DNA of 64,000 nt, taken from Cupriavidus respiraculi (lineage in GTDB: Bacteria > Pseudomonadota > Gammaproteobacteria > Burkholderiales > Burkholderiaceae). Made by a program: the position numbers and the translations under genes. The notes beneath the pieces were generated by a model. It was not told where the DNA came from. It ran no database searches and was given only the letters and a program-made list of their open reading frames with translations. The DNA lies in contig NZ_CAJZAH010000001.1 of assembly GCF_914271545.1 (NCBI RefSeq), positions 558,001 to 622,000 of the forward strand. The letters are read 5' to 3'. Below are positions 17,061 through 26,142 of this stretch, one piece after another; the first letter of the stretch is position 1; each line of letters begins with the position of its first letter.

Positions 17061-18062
17061 TTACTCCAGCACCACGCCGCTGGTCTTGATGACCGCGCTC
17101 CATTTGCGCACCTCCGCGTCGATGAACCGCGCAAAGCTCGCGCTGTCACCCGGCTCGGGCTGCAAGCCCAGCGCCGCCAGCTTGCCGCGCACGTCCGCGC
17201 TGCCCAGCACCGCGCTGGCATCCTGATTGAGCTGGCGCACGATGGCGGCAGGCGTTCCCGCCGGCGCCATCAGGCCGAACCAGCCGTAGCCCGTCACGCC
17301 GGGATAGTGCTGTTCGGCAAAGGTCGGCGCGTCCGGATAGACCGGCGTGCGCTGCTCCGAGGCCACGGCCAGCACCCGCAGCTGGCCCGCCTTGATAAAG
17401 GGCAGCGCCGACGTGATGGCGGTCAGCGTGGCGTCGACGCGGCCCGCGAGCAGCTCGGTGTAGGCGGTGGCATCGCCGCGGTAATGCACGTTCAGCGCCT
17501 TGAACTTCGCCTGCGCGGCGAACAGTTCCGCCGTCAGATGCGGCCCCGAGCCGGCGCCCGGCGAGGCGAAGGTGACGCCCTGCGGCTTGCCCCGCGCCAT
17601 GCGCACGAAATCCTCCACCGAGCGCAGCGGCGAATCCGCCTTGACGATCAGGAACACGGGTCCGAGCACGCGCGGTCCCACCGCGACGAAGTCCTTGTGG
17701 ATGTCGTAGGGCTGGGGCAGCCCGGCGGCGGTGTTGATGGCGAACGGCGCGGCGGCCCACAGCAACGTATAGCCGTCCGGAGCGGCGCGGGTCAGCGTTT
17801 CATTGGCGACGCGCGTGCCGGCGCCCGGCTTGTTCTCGACCACGAACTGCTGGCCGTACTTGCGGCTGAGCGCCTCGGCCAGCAGCCGCGCCGAGGTGTC
17901 GTTGGACCCGCCCGCGCCATACGGCGAGATCAGCCGCACCGTGCGCGACGGATAGGCCTGCGCCAGCGCCGCCAGCGGCGCCAGGGCGGGCGCGGCCGCC
18001 AGCAACAGCAGGTCCCCCGCGCGCCCCAGCAGCGCCCTTCGCGACATCGTGTCCCTGTTCAT
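17061..18062 (-). CDS. Bug/TctC-family periplasmic substrate-binding protein
   Basis: A 333-residue Bug protein with a twin-Arg-containing signal region (SRRALLGRAGDLLLLAAAP), followed by RTVRLISPYGAGGSND, GAGTRVAN and a modified HYRGDA where most Bug proteins have HVPYKG. Two starts are possible: the ATG at 18068 overlaps the stop of the DUF1254 gene (ATGA), but GGAGG sits only one base away; GGAGG is seven bases from the ATG at 18062, so 18062 is preferred. Tight linkage with the two DUF1254 genes suggests a common substrate or process. Confidence 0.87.
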   Translation of the reverse strand: MNRDTMSRRALLGRAGDLLLLAAAPALAPLAALAQAYPSRTVRLISPYGAGGSNDTSARLLAEALSRKYGQQFVVENKPGAGTRVANETLTRAAPDGYTLLWAAAPFAINTAAGLPQPYDIHKDFVAVGPRVLGPVFLIVKADSPLRSVEDFVRMARGKPQGVTFASPGAGSGPHLTAELFAAQAKFKALNVHYRGDATAYTELLAGRVDATLTAITSALPFIKAGQLRVLAVASEQRTPVYPDAPTFAEQHYPGVTGYGWFGLMAPAGTPAAIVRQLNQDASAVLGSADVRGKLAALGLQPEPGDSASFARFIDAEVRKWSAVIKTSGVVLE

Positions 18063-18064
18063 CG

Positions 18065-19402
18065 TCATGCCTCCGCCGGCCGGATGGCCGGATAGGAAAA
18101 CGTCTTGGCCAGGTGCGCCTGCCCTGGAACGTATAGCCGCATGGCCACGTAGAACGGGCCCTCGGGCGCGGGCAGCCAGTTGCCATGGCGCGCGGGGTCG
18201 CGCGGCGGCGCGGCACTCAGATGCAGGCGCAGGCTGCCGTCGGGTTCGTGGCGCAGGGTCGGCGAGCGGTCGCCGAGCGAGTAGCGGCCGATGGGGTTGT
18301 CGACCAGCATGCAGTCGCCCTTGTCGTACATGGTCAGCGACCAGAAAGCCCCGGCCTGCGGCAGCTGGCCGGCCGGGAACACCATCTCGTGGGCCGTACG
18401 CCCATCGAGCGGGCGGCCCTGCGCATCGCAATCGGCAATGATGTACATGGCCTCCTGCACGCCGAGCGCACCGATATAGTTGCGTGCGACCTGCGCCCGC
18501 TCGGCATAGCGCGTGCCGAACGACGCGCCGATCTCGACCGGCAGTGTCCAGCCGCCGCCAAGCGACGAAGGCATGGGCGCGGCCAGTTCGGCGAGCACCT
18601 GTTCCATCGCGGCGCAAAGCTGCGCCAGTTGCCCGCCATCGGGCGGGTTGCTCGCGCACTCCGCGGCCAGGCCAAGTTCGGCGAAGGCTCGTACGGTCGC
18701 CGCCTCGGCGGCCGGCGGCGGATTCTCGCGCAGCGCGCGGTTCACCACCTCGGCGTAGCGCCTCACCTGCTGGGGCGACGCGCCCAGCTGTTCGCTCGCC
18801 TTCATGCCGACATCGTAGGCACGCACGGGATCGCCGCCATCGGGCAGCGTCAGCCGGATGCGGTCCTGCAGCGCATGCACGGTGGGCAGGTCGTCCGCGC
18901 CATCGACCAGCAGACGGCCCAACAGCCATACCGAATCGGTCGGACAGGCAATGACCGCGGCGCCGGGCGGCGGCTCGCCATTCCAGTCCGGGCCATGGAG
19001 CAGATAGCGCCCGGCCTGCGTGCCGGTGGTGCGGCTGCCGATGTAACCGAAGGGGTTGGTATAGAAGTCGAGCAGGCCGAGCACGTAGTAGCGGCCCGCG
19101 CTGTCGGGCACCTCCAGCAGCAACGGGCCCTGCGACAGGTCCAGCCAGGCATTGCTGTACAGCGTGTCGTTGTTGGGCGTTACCACCTGCCGGTGCTGCG
19201 GGCCCAGCAGCTCGCGGGTGTGGAAGAACAGGTTGACCCAGCGCAGCGTGCCGTCGGGGCTCGTGTCGGCAAAAGCGCCGTCGCGGCGGCGGCGCGGACA
19301 GGTGGCCGCACGCATGCGCGCCATCTCGTACAGCGGCAGGGTGTAGAGCACGGCGTCGCGCGCAAGGGTGGACGTGCGGGTTGGCGTTTGCAAGGTTGTC
19401 AT
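18065..19402 (-). CDS. DUF1254/DUF1214 domain protein (copy B)
   Basis: A 445-residue protein combining the DUF1254 region (residues about 20-150: VNLFFHTRELLGPQHRQVVTPNNDTLYSNAWLDL) and the C-terminal DUF1214 region (AFWSLTMYDKGDCMLVDNPIGRYSLGDRSP). The family has no assigned reaction. Unlike many members it shows no signal peptide, so a cytoplasmic location is likely. It starts at an ATG 11 bases after the stop of a second DUF1254 gene and overlaps or abuts a Bug gene at its end. Similarity between the two copies indicates an old tandem duplication. Confidence 0.85.
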   Translation of the reverse strand: MTTLQTPTRTSTLARDAVLYTLPLYEMARMRAATCPRRRRDGAFADTSPDGTLRWVNLFFHTRELLGPQHRQVVTPNNDTLYSNAWLDLSQGPLLLEVPDSAGRYYVLGLLDFYTNPFGYIGSRTTGTQAGRYLLHGPDWNGEPPPGAAVIACPTDSVWLLGRLLVDGADDLPTVHALQDRIRLTLPDGGDPVRAYDVGMKASEQLGASPQQVRRYAEVVNRALRENPPPAAEAATVRAFAELGLAAECASNPPDGGQLAQLCAAMEQVLAELAAPMPSSLGGGWTLPVEIGASFGTRYAERAQVARNYIGALGVQEAMYIIADCDAQGRPLDGRTAHEMVFPAGQLPQAGAFWSLTMYDKGDCMLVDNPIGRYSLGDRSPTLRHEPDGSLRLHLSAAPPRDPARHGNWLPAPEGPFYVAMRLYVPGQAHLAKTFSYPAIRPAEA

Positions 19403-19413
19403 GGGCGTTCTCG

Positions 19414-20724
19414 TCAGGCGAGGCGGCGCACCGCCGGGATGCGGTACTGGCCTTCGATAAAGGCCGGTGCGGGGTGGTACAGACGCAGGATCAGGTAGAA
19501 CGGGCCGGCCGGCGCCGGCAGCCAGTTCTCGGCCTGCGCCGGCCGCCGGTGGGAAATCGGAATGACCAGGCTGCCGTCGGCTTCCATCCGCAGGCCCGGC
19601 GTGCGGTCGCCCACGGCGTACCGTCCGATCTCGTTGGCGCTGAAGTAACGGTCCTCGCCGTACAGCGAGACCGACCAGAACGCCTGCGCGGGCGGCAGCA
19701 TGCCGGGCGGAAAGCGCAGTTCGTAGGCATGCGCGCCGTTCAGCGGCTCGCCGTCGGCGTCGAAGTCCGCCATGGCATAGATAGCCTCGTCGGCGCGCAG
19801 CGCCCCCAGGCCCTTCATCGCGGTGCAGGCGCGCTGCAGCCAGTCGTCCCCATACACGCCGAGCTTCAGGCTGTAGCCCCAGCTCTTGCGGCCTTGGCTG
19901 CGCGTGTGGGCCTCGATCAGCTGCATGGCCTGGCGGTAGGCGCTCTCCAGGCCAGCGCGGATGGCCGGGCGCAACGATGCCATGTCGAGCGGCTCCTCCA
20001 GCTTGAGGCCGGCCTTGCGCAGCAGTGTGAATGCTCCCGCCTCGCGCTCGGCCGGCGGAAACTCGCGCAGCGCGTTGAACAGGTTCTGGAAGAAGTCCAG
20101 GGCCTCGTTGCCCGTCTCGCTCCAGTCGCGCACGCATGGCGGCAGCGCCTTGCCCGGCGCCTCCAGCGCAAAGCCGCGCTCGAACGCATGGGCGGCGGCC
20201 AGATCGTCCGGTCCTTGTACCAGCACGCGGCCGAGCAGCCAGACCAGCGAGGTCGGACATGCCACGACATGGGCGCCGTCCGCCTGCTGGCCGGGACCGG
20301 CCAACGTCACGGTGCCGCCTTCGGCAGGCACGTTGCGCGGCCCGAGGTTCTCGAAGTTGTTGGTGTGCGCATCGAGCAGTTCCACCACGTAGTACCGGTC
20401 GCGCTGCGGCAGCGGCGGCACGCGCAACGTGACCGGCCCGTCCGCGAGATTGACCCAGCCGCAGAAGTACAGCAGGTCATTGGCTGGCGTAACCACGTCG
20501 CGGTCTTCATGCGTCCATTGGCGCTCGCTGGCCGACAGCGTGTTGACCGGCGCGCGGCCATAGCCGGTGGCTTCGGTGACCGCCGTCTGCACGCGGCAGG
20601 TACGCAGCGTCTCGATCAGCGGATAGCCATAGATCACGAGCGGCACGGCCGCGGCGGCGACCAGGGCCTCCTGGCTGGAGCGGTAGACGGGGGCGGCGAA
20701 GAATTCGGGCGCGGGTTGGTTCAT
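19414..20724 (-). CDS. DUF1254/DUF1214 domain protein (copy A)
   Basis: A 436-residue DUF1254/DUF1214 protein. The N-terminal half has the YGYPLIETLR and VVTPANDLLYFCGWVNL segments, and the C-terminal half has FWSVSLYGEDRYFSANEIGRYAVGDRTPGL, which aligns with the same elements in the neighbouring copy. A GGAG lies eight bases before the ATG. No signal peptide or membrane segment is evident. Its place between an acyl-CoA ligase/Bug pair and another DUF1254/Bug pair suggests work on an acid or ester imported by the Bug proteins, but no reaction can be assigned. Confidence 0.85.
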   Translation of the reverse strand: MNQPAPEFFAAPVYRSSQEALVAAAAVPLVIYGYPLIETLRTCRVQTAVTEATGYGRAPVNTLSASERQWTHEDRDVVTPANDLLYFCGWVNLADGPVTLRVPPLPQRDRYYVVELLDAHTNNFENLGPRNVPAEGGTVTLAGPGQQADGAHVVACPTSLVWLLGRVLVQGPDDLAAAHAFERGFALEAPGKALPPCVRDWSETGNEALDFFQNLFNALREFPPAEREAGAFTLLRKAGLKLEEPLDMASLRPAIRAGLESAYRQAMQLIEAHTRSQGRKSWGYSLKLGVYGDDWLQRACTAMKGLGALRADEAIYAMADFDADGEPLNGAHAYELRFPPGMLPPAQAFWSVSLYGEDRYFSANEIGRYAVGDRTPGLRMEADGSLVIPISHRRPAQAENWLPAPAGPFYLILRLYHPAPAFIEGQYRIPAVRRLA

Positions 20725-20771
20725 GCGAAGGCTCCGTAAAAAGGGGAATGGAGAGGAAGCGCGGCTCGCGC

Positions 20772-21773
20772 CTATTCCTGCGTGGCGCCGCTGGACTTGA
20801 CCAGTGCGGCCCAGGCCGCCGTGTCCGCACGCCATTGCGCGGCGAATTCGCTGCGGGTCTGCGGCGTGTAGCGCATGCCCAGCGCATCGGCCTGTGCCCG
20901 GATGGCGGGATCGCGCAGGGCGGCGGCGGTGGCGCGCTCCAGCCGGTCCAGGATGCCGGGCGGCGTGCCGGCGGGTGCAAAGAGCGCGAACCAACTGTCC
21001 ACCCCGAACGGCACGCCGGACTCCGTAAAGGTGGGCACATCGGGCAGCGCCGGCGAGCGCTCCGAACCGCTGACCGCCAGTGCCCTCACCTTGCCGGCGC
21101 GGATCAGCGGCAAGGTGCCGGCGAGGTCGGACATGGCGACGGGCAGCGTGCCGCCCATCACGTCGGTCAGCATCGGGCTCACGCCCTTGTAGGGGATATG
21201 CCGCAGGCGGATGCCGCCGGAGACGTTCAGGCTCTCGCCGGCGAGGTGCCCACCCGAGCCGTTGCCCCAGGAGCCGTAGGTCAGATCGGCACCGGGGCGC
21301 TTGGCCGCGGCGATCAGCGCGGGCAGATCGCGGCCCGTGAAGGCCGGCCCCGCGATCAGCACATTGCCGCCGTAGAACAGGCGGCCGACGGGCGCGAAGT
21401 CGCGCAGCGGGTCGTAGGGCAGCTTCGGGAAGATCGCCGGCGCAATCGCGTGCGTGGCCGAAATTCCCAGCACCAGCGTGTACCCGTCGGGCGCCGCGCG
21501 TGCGACCTGCGCCGACCCGATCGTGCCGGTGGCGCCGGGCACGTTGTCCACCACCACGGTCTTGCCAAGGTCCTTCGCCAGGCCCGCCGCCAGGATGCGG
21601 CCCACCACGTCGGTGCCGCCGCCTGGCGGGAACGGTACGACCAGGCGGATCGGCTTGTCAGGAAAGGGGCCGGCGTGCGCCGCCGGGGCCGAGGCGCCGA
21701 GCGCCGCGAGGGCGAGCGCCAGCCAGCCGCGCGGCGCCATGCGGCCCGGCGGCAAATGCGTCTGCGATGGCAT
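20772..21773 (-). CDS. Bug/TctC-family periplasmic substrate-binding protein
   Basis: A 333-residue Bug protein. The signal peptide ends near AAHAGPF, followed by DKPIRLVVPFPPGGGTD, GATGTIGS and HIPYKGV. AGGAGACAAGCA supports the ATG at 21773. It lies between the acyl-CoA ligase and the DUF1254 pair on the minus strand, so it probably belongs to the same transcript. Confidence 0.9.
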   Translation of the reverse strand: MPSQTHLPPGRMAPRGWLALALAALGASAPAAHAGPFPDKPIRLVVPFPPGGGTDVVGRILAAGLAKDLGKTVVVDNVPGATGTIGSAQVARAAPDGYTLVLGISATHAIAPAIFPKLPYDPLRDFAPVGRLFYGGNVLIAGPAFTGRDLPALIAAAKRPGADLTYGSWGNGSGGHLAGESLNVSGGIRLRHIPYKGVSPMLTDVMGGTLPVAMSDLAGTLPLIRAGKVRALAVSGSERSPALPDVPTFTESGVPFGVDSWFALFAPAGTPPGILDRLERATAAALRDPAIRAQADALGMRYTPQTRSEFAAQWRADTAAWAALVKSSGATQE

Positions 21774-21867
21774 TGCTTGTCTCCTGTCTTGTGTTCTGGA
21801 CTGCTACTGCCGCGGTGGCGGCGCCCGTCTGTGCGGGCATGGCCGACCAACGCGTTGCGCGGCGAAG

Positions 21868-24045
21868 CTAGGTCGCGCGGCCCTGTGCGCAGCGCAGGGT
21901 AACGACCGCGTCGGCGGCCACCAGCCCCTGCGCGCTGACGATAAAGGGGTTGATCTCGAGCGTGTCCAGCCGCTCGCCCAGCCTTGCCGCCAACTGCGAT
22001 ACCGCCGCCAGCACCTGCGCGGCGGCGTCCAGGTTCAGTGCGGGATTGCCGCGATGGCCCTCGCATAGCGCCGCCGCCTTGCTGTCGACCAGCATGGCGC
22101 GGGCCTGCGCGCGCGACAGCGGCGCCAGGCCGCAGGCGGTCTGGCGGAAGATCTCGACCGCGGTGCCGCCGATGCCTGCCAGCGCCACCAGGCCGAACAC
22201 CGGATCGCGCCGCACGCCGACCATGATCTCGCCCCAACCGCGCACCATGCGCGCCACCAGCACACCCTCGAAAGGCACGGGCAGACCCGCTTCGGTACGC
22301 GCACCTGCCAACGCCTGCGCCATGCGGCCGAAGGCGTCGCGCACCGACGGCGCGTCGGCAAGGTTCAGCGCCACGCCGCCGACGTCGCTCTTGTGCAGGA
22401 TCTCGCGCGAGCACAGCTTGACCACCACGGGATAGCCGAGCGCTTCGGCGATGCGCACGGCCTCGTCCGCATCGTGCGCGAGGCCATGCGGGGCCACCGG
22501 AATGCCGGCATCCGCCAGCAGTTGCATCGCCTCGGCTTCGGAAAGTGCCGTGGCGGTGGGCGCAAGGTCGCGCGGCAGGCTCACCGCGGTTGGCTGACGT
22601 CGATCGTCAGCCTGCGTGCCGGCGCCGTCGCCGCCCTGCATCGCGGCCGCGCGCGCCAGCGTCGCGGCCGCTTCCACCGCATGCGCCGGTTCGCGGAACA
22701 CCAGGCAGCCGCGCGACTCCAGCCATGCGCGCTTGTCGTCGTCGACGATGCCGGCCAGCAGCAGCGGCGCGGCCTGCGGGTCGTCGGCGAGCGTGCCGAT
22801 GGTCTGCTGCAGCTCCGGCCACAGCCGCGGGGCATTGGCGCCACCGGCCAGGAACACCGTGACGCAGCCATAGGAGCCGCTGCGTGCCACGCCCGCGATG
22901 GCCTCCATGAAGACGCGCGGCTGGGCCACCACCTGCCCCGTCACGTCGATGGGGTTGGCCGTGCTGGCGAACGGGATCGCGGTGCGCAGGGTCTCGGCCG
23001 CGTGCTCCGGCATCGCGGGTAGCGGCAGGCCCAGTTCCTCGGCGCGGTCGGCCATCATGATGCCGACGCCGCCGGACACCGTGACGATGGCCAGCGGCGC
23101 CGCGGCGGCGACCGACTGCCCCGGCTCGCGCGGTGGCAGCGCCGGGCGCCGGCCCCTGGACAACACGTAGCCCAGCCGGAAGAACTCTTCGAGCGTATGG
23201 GCGCGATGGACGCCGTAGGCATCGAACACCGCCTGGTACACCGCGTCTTCCCCGGTCAGGCTGGCCGTGTGCGACTGTGCCGAGCGGGCGCCCGCCGCCG
23301 TGGTGCCCACCTTCGTGATGACCACCGGCTTGCCGGCGGCACGCGCGGCAGCCAGCGCCTCGCGCAGGCGGGCGCCATCGCGGCAGCCTTCGATGTAGGC
23401 AAGGATCACGCGGGTGTTGGCGTCATTCGCGAGCCATGCGATCACGTCGGCCACCTGCAGCCCGGCCTCGTTGCCGGTCGTGACCCAGTGGCTCAGCCCC
23501 AGCCCCGCTTCGCGCGCCAGCGCATAGGCGTAGGCGCCGAAGGCACCGCTCTGGCTGACGAGGCCCACTTCCCCCACGGGCGGCACGCCGCTCAGCGGGA
23601 TCGGCGAGAAGGTGGCGAACATGCGCTCGCGCAGGTTCATCGCGCCCAGGCAGTTGGGCCCGAGCAGCGTCACGCCGGCTTCCCGCGCGCTGCGCGCCAG
23701 CCTTTCCTGCATGCGCACGCCCGCCTCCCCGGCCTCGGCAAAGCCCGAGGTGAAAAACACCGCGGCGCCCGTGCCGTGGGCGCCAAGCTGTGCCATCACG
23801 TCCTCGCTGGCGCCGGCCGGCACGGCAACGATCGCCAGGTCCACGGGCTTGCCGATGGCCGCGATCGAGCCGTAGGCGCGCAGGCCCTGCACCTCGGCGG
23901 AGGACGGATTGACCGGATACAGTTCCCCCGCATAGCCGAGCTCGCGCAGCAGCCGCACGGGCATGCCGCCCACCTTGTCCGGCTGCGTGGAAGCACCGAC
24001 CACGGCGATCGAGCGCGGGTACAACAGGGAATTCAGGTCCAGCAT
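21868..24045 (-). CDS. NDP-forming acyl-CoA ligase (acetate-CoA ligase family)
   Basis: A 725-residue protein with a CoA-binding Rossmann domain first (RSIAVVGASTQPDKVGG), then the succinyl-CoA ligase-like domain with the phosphohistidine segment SHTASLTGEDAV, and a C-terminal ATP-grasp domain (about 500-720, with GYPVVVKLCSREILHKSDVGGV). Enzymes of this class activate a carboxylic acid to its CoA ester using ATP or GTP, through a phospho-His intermediate. GGAGACGCCCCC precedes the ATG. It follows the IclR regulator directly, with an AACGAC hexamer repeat in its leader. The substrate is likely the acid bound by the neighbouring Bug proteins. A second family member is at 49205. Confidence 0.88.
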   Translation of the reverse strand: MLDLNSLLYPRSIAVVGASTQPDKVGGMPVRLLRELGYAGELYPVNPSSAEVQGLRAYGSIAAIGKPVDLAIVAVPAGASEDVMAQLGAHGTGAAVFFTSGFAEAGEAGVRMQERLARSAREAGVTLLGPNCLGAMNLRERMFATFSPIPLSGVPPVGEVGLVSQSGAFGAYAYALAREAGLGLSHWVTTGNEAGLQVADVIAWLANDANTRVILAYIEGCRDGARLREALAAARAAGKPVVITKVGTTAAGARSAQSHTASLTGEDAVYQAVFDAYGVHRAHTLEEFFRLGYVLSRGRRPALPPREPGQSVAAAAPLAIVTVSGGVGIMMADRAEELGLPLPAMPEHAAETLRTAIPFASTANPIDVTGQVVAQPRVFMEAIAGVARSGSYGCVTVFLAGGANAPRLWPELQQTIGTLADDPQAAPLLLAGIVDDDKRAWLESRGCLVFREPAHAVEAAATLARAAAMQGGDGAGTQADDRRQPTAVSLPRDLAPTATALSEAEAMQLLADAGIPVAPHGLAHDADEAVRIAEALGYPVVVKLCSREILHKSDVGGVALNLADAPSVRDAFGRMAQALAGARTEAGLPVPFEGVLVARMVRGWGEIMVGVRRDPVFGLVALAGIGGTAVEIFRQTACGLAPLSRAQARAMLVDSKAAALCEGHRGNPALNLDAAAQVLAAVSQLAARLGERLDTLEINPFIVSAQGLVAADAVVTLRCAQGRAT

Positions 24046-24061
24046 GGGGGCGTCTCCGGGA

Positions 24062-24093
<32 letters not shown>

Positions 24094-24112
24094 CTGTCGC
24101 CGGCCGTGGCCG

Positions 24113-24919
24113 CTATTGCGGCAGCCCGCTGGCGATCTCGATGGACCGGACCATCTCCATCAGCAGCGGCGCGACCTTCTTTTCCATCATGCCGCGCCTG
24201 ACCTGCGTGCCAGGCAAGGCGCAATTGAACAGCAGCGGCCGGTCCAGGTAGCGGATGCGCGAATACACGCCCACGCCATGCACGCCGACGCCCGCGTCAC
24301 CCTCGTTGAGCGCGAAGCCGCGCTTGGGGTAATGGGCGACGTTGTGGCACAGCGTGTCGTACCACGCCGCGTATTCCTCCGGCCGCTCCTGGCGGGCGGC
24401 GACCATCAGGTTCTCGAATTGCGCTTTGGTCAGCGTGCACAGGTAGGCACGGCCCATGGCCGTGTTGAGCACCGAACGCACGGCACCGGTGCCGGGCCGC
24501 GCCGGCGTGCCCTCGTTGTGGGTGCACGACTGCAGGTACGTCACGTCCAGGCGATGCGCCACACCCATCGACACGGCGCCCTCGACGCGGTCGGCCAGCG
24601 CCTGCATCAGCGGCCGGGCCACGTGCCGCACCTGCAAGCCCGCCAGGTAGGGATAACCGAGCGCCAGCACCTGGGCGCTGACGAAATACTTGTCGAGCTT
24701 CGGATCCCGGTCCAGGTAGCCAAGTTCGAACAGCGTGCGGCAGATGCGCGACACCGTGGCCCGTGGCAGCTGCAGGCGTTGCGCGAGTTCGGCGTTGCCC
24801 AGCGGCTGCGGCTCGTCGATGAAGCAGCGCAGCAGCGCAAAACCCTTGGCCAGCAGACCGCCGAAGGACGGATCCTCCAGGCGGCGCTCGGCAATGAATT
24901 GTTCGACAGGCAGGTTCAT
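24113..24919 (-). CDS. IclR-family transcriptional regulator
   Basis: A 268-residue IclR regulator. The winged helix-turn-helix is in the N-terminal third (LAQRLQLPRATVSRICRTL), and the C-terminal effector-binding domain includes the TYLQSC and GRAYLCTL segments. The frame is open further upstream, but the ATG at 24919 has GAGGACCTGAC in front and fits the family start. The gene is divergent from the Bug gene at 25067 and heads the minus-strand series of ligase, Bug and DUF1254 genes. An inverted repeat next to its putative -35 suggests autoregulation. Confidence 0.9.
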   Translation of the reverse strand: MNLPVEQFIAERRLEDPSFGGLLAKGFALLRCFIDEPQPLGNAELAQRLQLPRATVSRICRTLFELGYLDRDPKLDKYFVSAQVLALGYPYLAGLQVRHVARPLMQALADRVEGAVSMGVAHRLDVTYLQSCTHNEGTPARPGTGAVRSVLNTAMGRAYLCTLTKAQFENLMVAARQERPEEYAAWYDTLCHNVAHYPKRGFALNEGDAGVGVHGVGVYSRIRYLDRPLLFNCALPGTQVRRGMMEKKVAPLLMEMVRSIEIASGLPQ

Positions 24920-24940
24920 GTCAGGTCCTCTATACCCAGT

Positions 24941-24966
24941 CTGGACAGTGCTCCGTCCAGTGTCAA
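24941..24966 (-). promoter_or_regulatory. Putative IclR operator abutting a consensus -35
   Basis: CTGGAC (24941-24946) and GTCCAG (24955-24960) form an inverted repeat immediately downstream, on the minus strand, of a perfect TTGACA (plus-strand TGTCAA, 24961-24966). It is 22-47 bp upstream of the IclR start. A protein bound there would sit in the promoter spacer. The matching -10 is weak (CAGACT at 17-bp spacing). Confidence 0.4.
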
Positions 24967-25010
24967 AAAGCGGAACGTATTCCCACATATTGGAAATATA
25001 GGGCACCGAC

Positions 25011-25040
25011 TTGACCCCGGCCTTGGGCGGCCTCTATGGT
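25011..25040 (+). promoter_or_regulatory. Candidate promoter for the divergent Bug gene
   Basis: TTGACC (25011-25016) and TATGGT (25035-25040) are 18 bases apart and lie 27 bases before the start at 25067. An imperfect TTCC/GGAA repeat at about 24980-24996 just upstream resembles IclR-family sites and may be a second operator. Confidence 0.35.
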
Positions 25041-25066
25041 CTTTGGCATCGGACGGAGACACATCA

Positions 25067-26065
25067 ATGAAGAACCGCAGCCAGATCGGGAGGCGCCGTG
25101 CCGCCCTGCTCATCGCGTCGGTAGTGGGGCTATCCCCCCTTGCCGTACTGGCCGGCGAGGCCTATCCCGGCAAGCCGGTGCGCCTGATCGTGGCCTACCC
25201 TGCCGGGGGCCTGACGGACACCCTGGCGCGCGCGCTGGCCGATGGCCTTGGCAAGCGGCTGGGCCAGACCATCGTCGTCGAGAACAAGGCAGGCGCGGGC
25301 GGGATCATCGGCACCGACCAGGCAGCCAGGTCGCCCGCGGACGGCCATACGCTGCTGCTGACCATCCCCGGCCCCATCACCGCCAATCTAGCGCTGTACA
25401 GGAAGCTGCCCTACGATCCGCGCACCGACCTGCGCCCCGTTTCCGACATCGCCACCGCGCGCACCGTGCTGGCGGTCAATGCCAGCGTTCCGGCCAGGAG
25501 CGTGAGAGAGCTGATCGACTACGCGAAGCGGGAGCCCGGCAAGCTGCGCATGGGTTCGTGGGGACCGGGCACGCAGCCGCATACGATCCAGACGTACATG
25601 GCAAAGACGTATGGGATCGACATCCTGCATGTGCCCTATCGTGGCGAGGGGCCCATGGTGACCGACCTGCTGGCCGGCCAGATCAACGTCACGGTGGGCT
25701 CGGTCACCGCGCTGCAGCAGCACTTCGCCACGGGCAAGCTGCGGCCCCTGGCGGTCACCGGAACGAGCCGCGCGAAAGCGCTGCCCGACGTGCCCACTTT
25801 CGCCGAGGCCGGCTACGGCGACAGTGCGTACCGGCTGACCGGACCCATCACGCTGATGGCGCCGGCCCGGACACCGCAGCCGATCGTCGCCCGCCTCGGC
25901 GAGGAGGTCAGCGCGCTGGTGAACAGTCCGGATTTCTCGCGGCGCATCGAGGGCATGGGCGCGGAGCCCATCGGCAACCGCCCTGCGGAGGCCGAGCGCG
26001 CTTACGCCGCCTACTTGCCGGTGGTGCTCAAGCTGACGGCCGACACCGGTGTAACGCTAGACTGA
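25067..26065 (+). CDS. Bug/TctC-family periplasmic substrate-binding protein
   Basis: A 332-residue Bug protein with a signal peptide (RRRAALLIASVVGLSP, cleavage near VLAGEAYP), then KPVRLIVAYPAGGLTD, GAGGIIGT and HVPYRGE. The start is supported by GGAGACACATCA. It is the only gene rightward of the IclR regulator on the plus strand and probably shares its control region. It is the third Bug protein of this cluster, suggesting several related ligands or one dedicated to sensing. Confidence 0.9.
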   Translation: MKNRSQIGRRRAALLIASVVGLSPLAVLAGEAYPGKPVRLIVAYPAGGLTDTLARALADGLGKRLGQTIVVENKAGAGGIIGTDQAARSPADGHTLLLTIPGPITANLALYRKLPYDPRTDLRPVSDIATARTVLAVNASVPARSVRELIDYAKREPGKLRMGSWGPGTQPHTIQTYMAKTYGIDILHVPYRGEGPMVTDLLAGQINVTVGSVTALQQHFATGKLRPLAVTGTSRAKALPDVPTFAEAGYGDSAYRLTGPITLMAPARTPQPIVARLGEEVSALVNSPDFSRRIEGMGAEPIGNRPAEAERAYAAYLPVVLKLTADTGVTLD

Positions 26066-26094
26066 CGACGCAGCACAAGAGACCGTCCGGCTTC

Positions 26095-26119
26095 CCTCCC
26101 TCCGCTCGCGGGAGAGGGC
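26095..26119. repeat. Degenerate copy of the CCCTCTCCC/GGGAGAGGG intergenic repeat
   Basis: CCCTCCCTCC and CGGGAGAGGG arms form an imperfect hairpin 29 bases after the stop at 26065 and before the convergent gene ending at 26143. It resembles the perfect palindrome at 15822-15855 and may act as a bidirectional terminator. Confidence 0.5.
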
Positions 26120-26142
26120 AGCAAAGCAATCCGCGCACCGCC

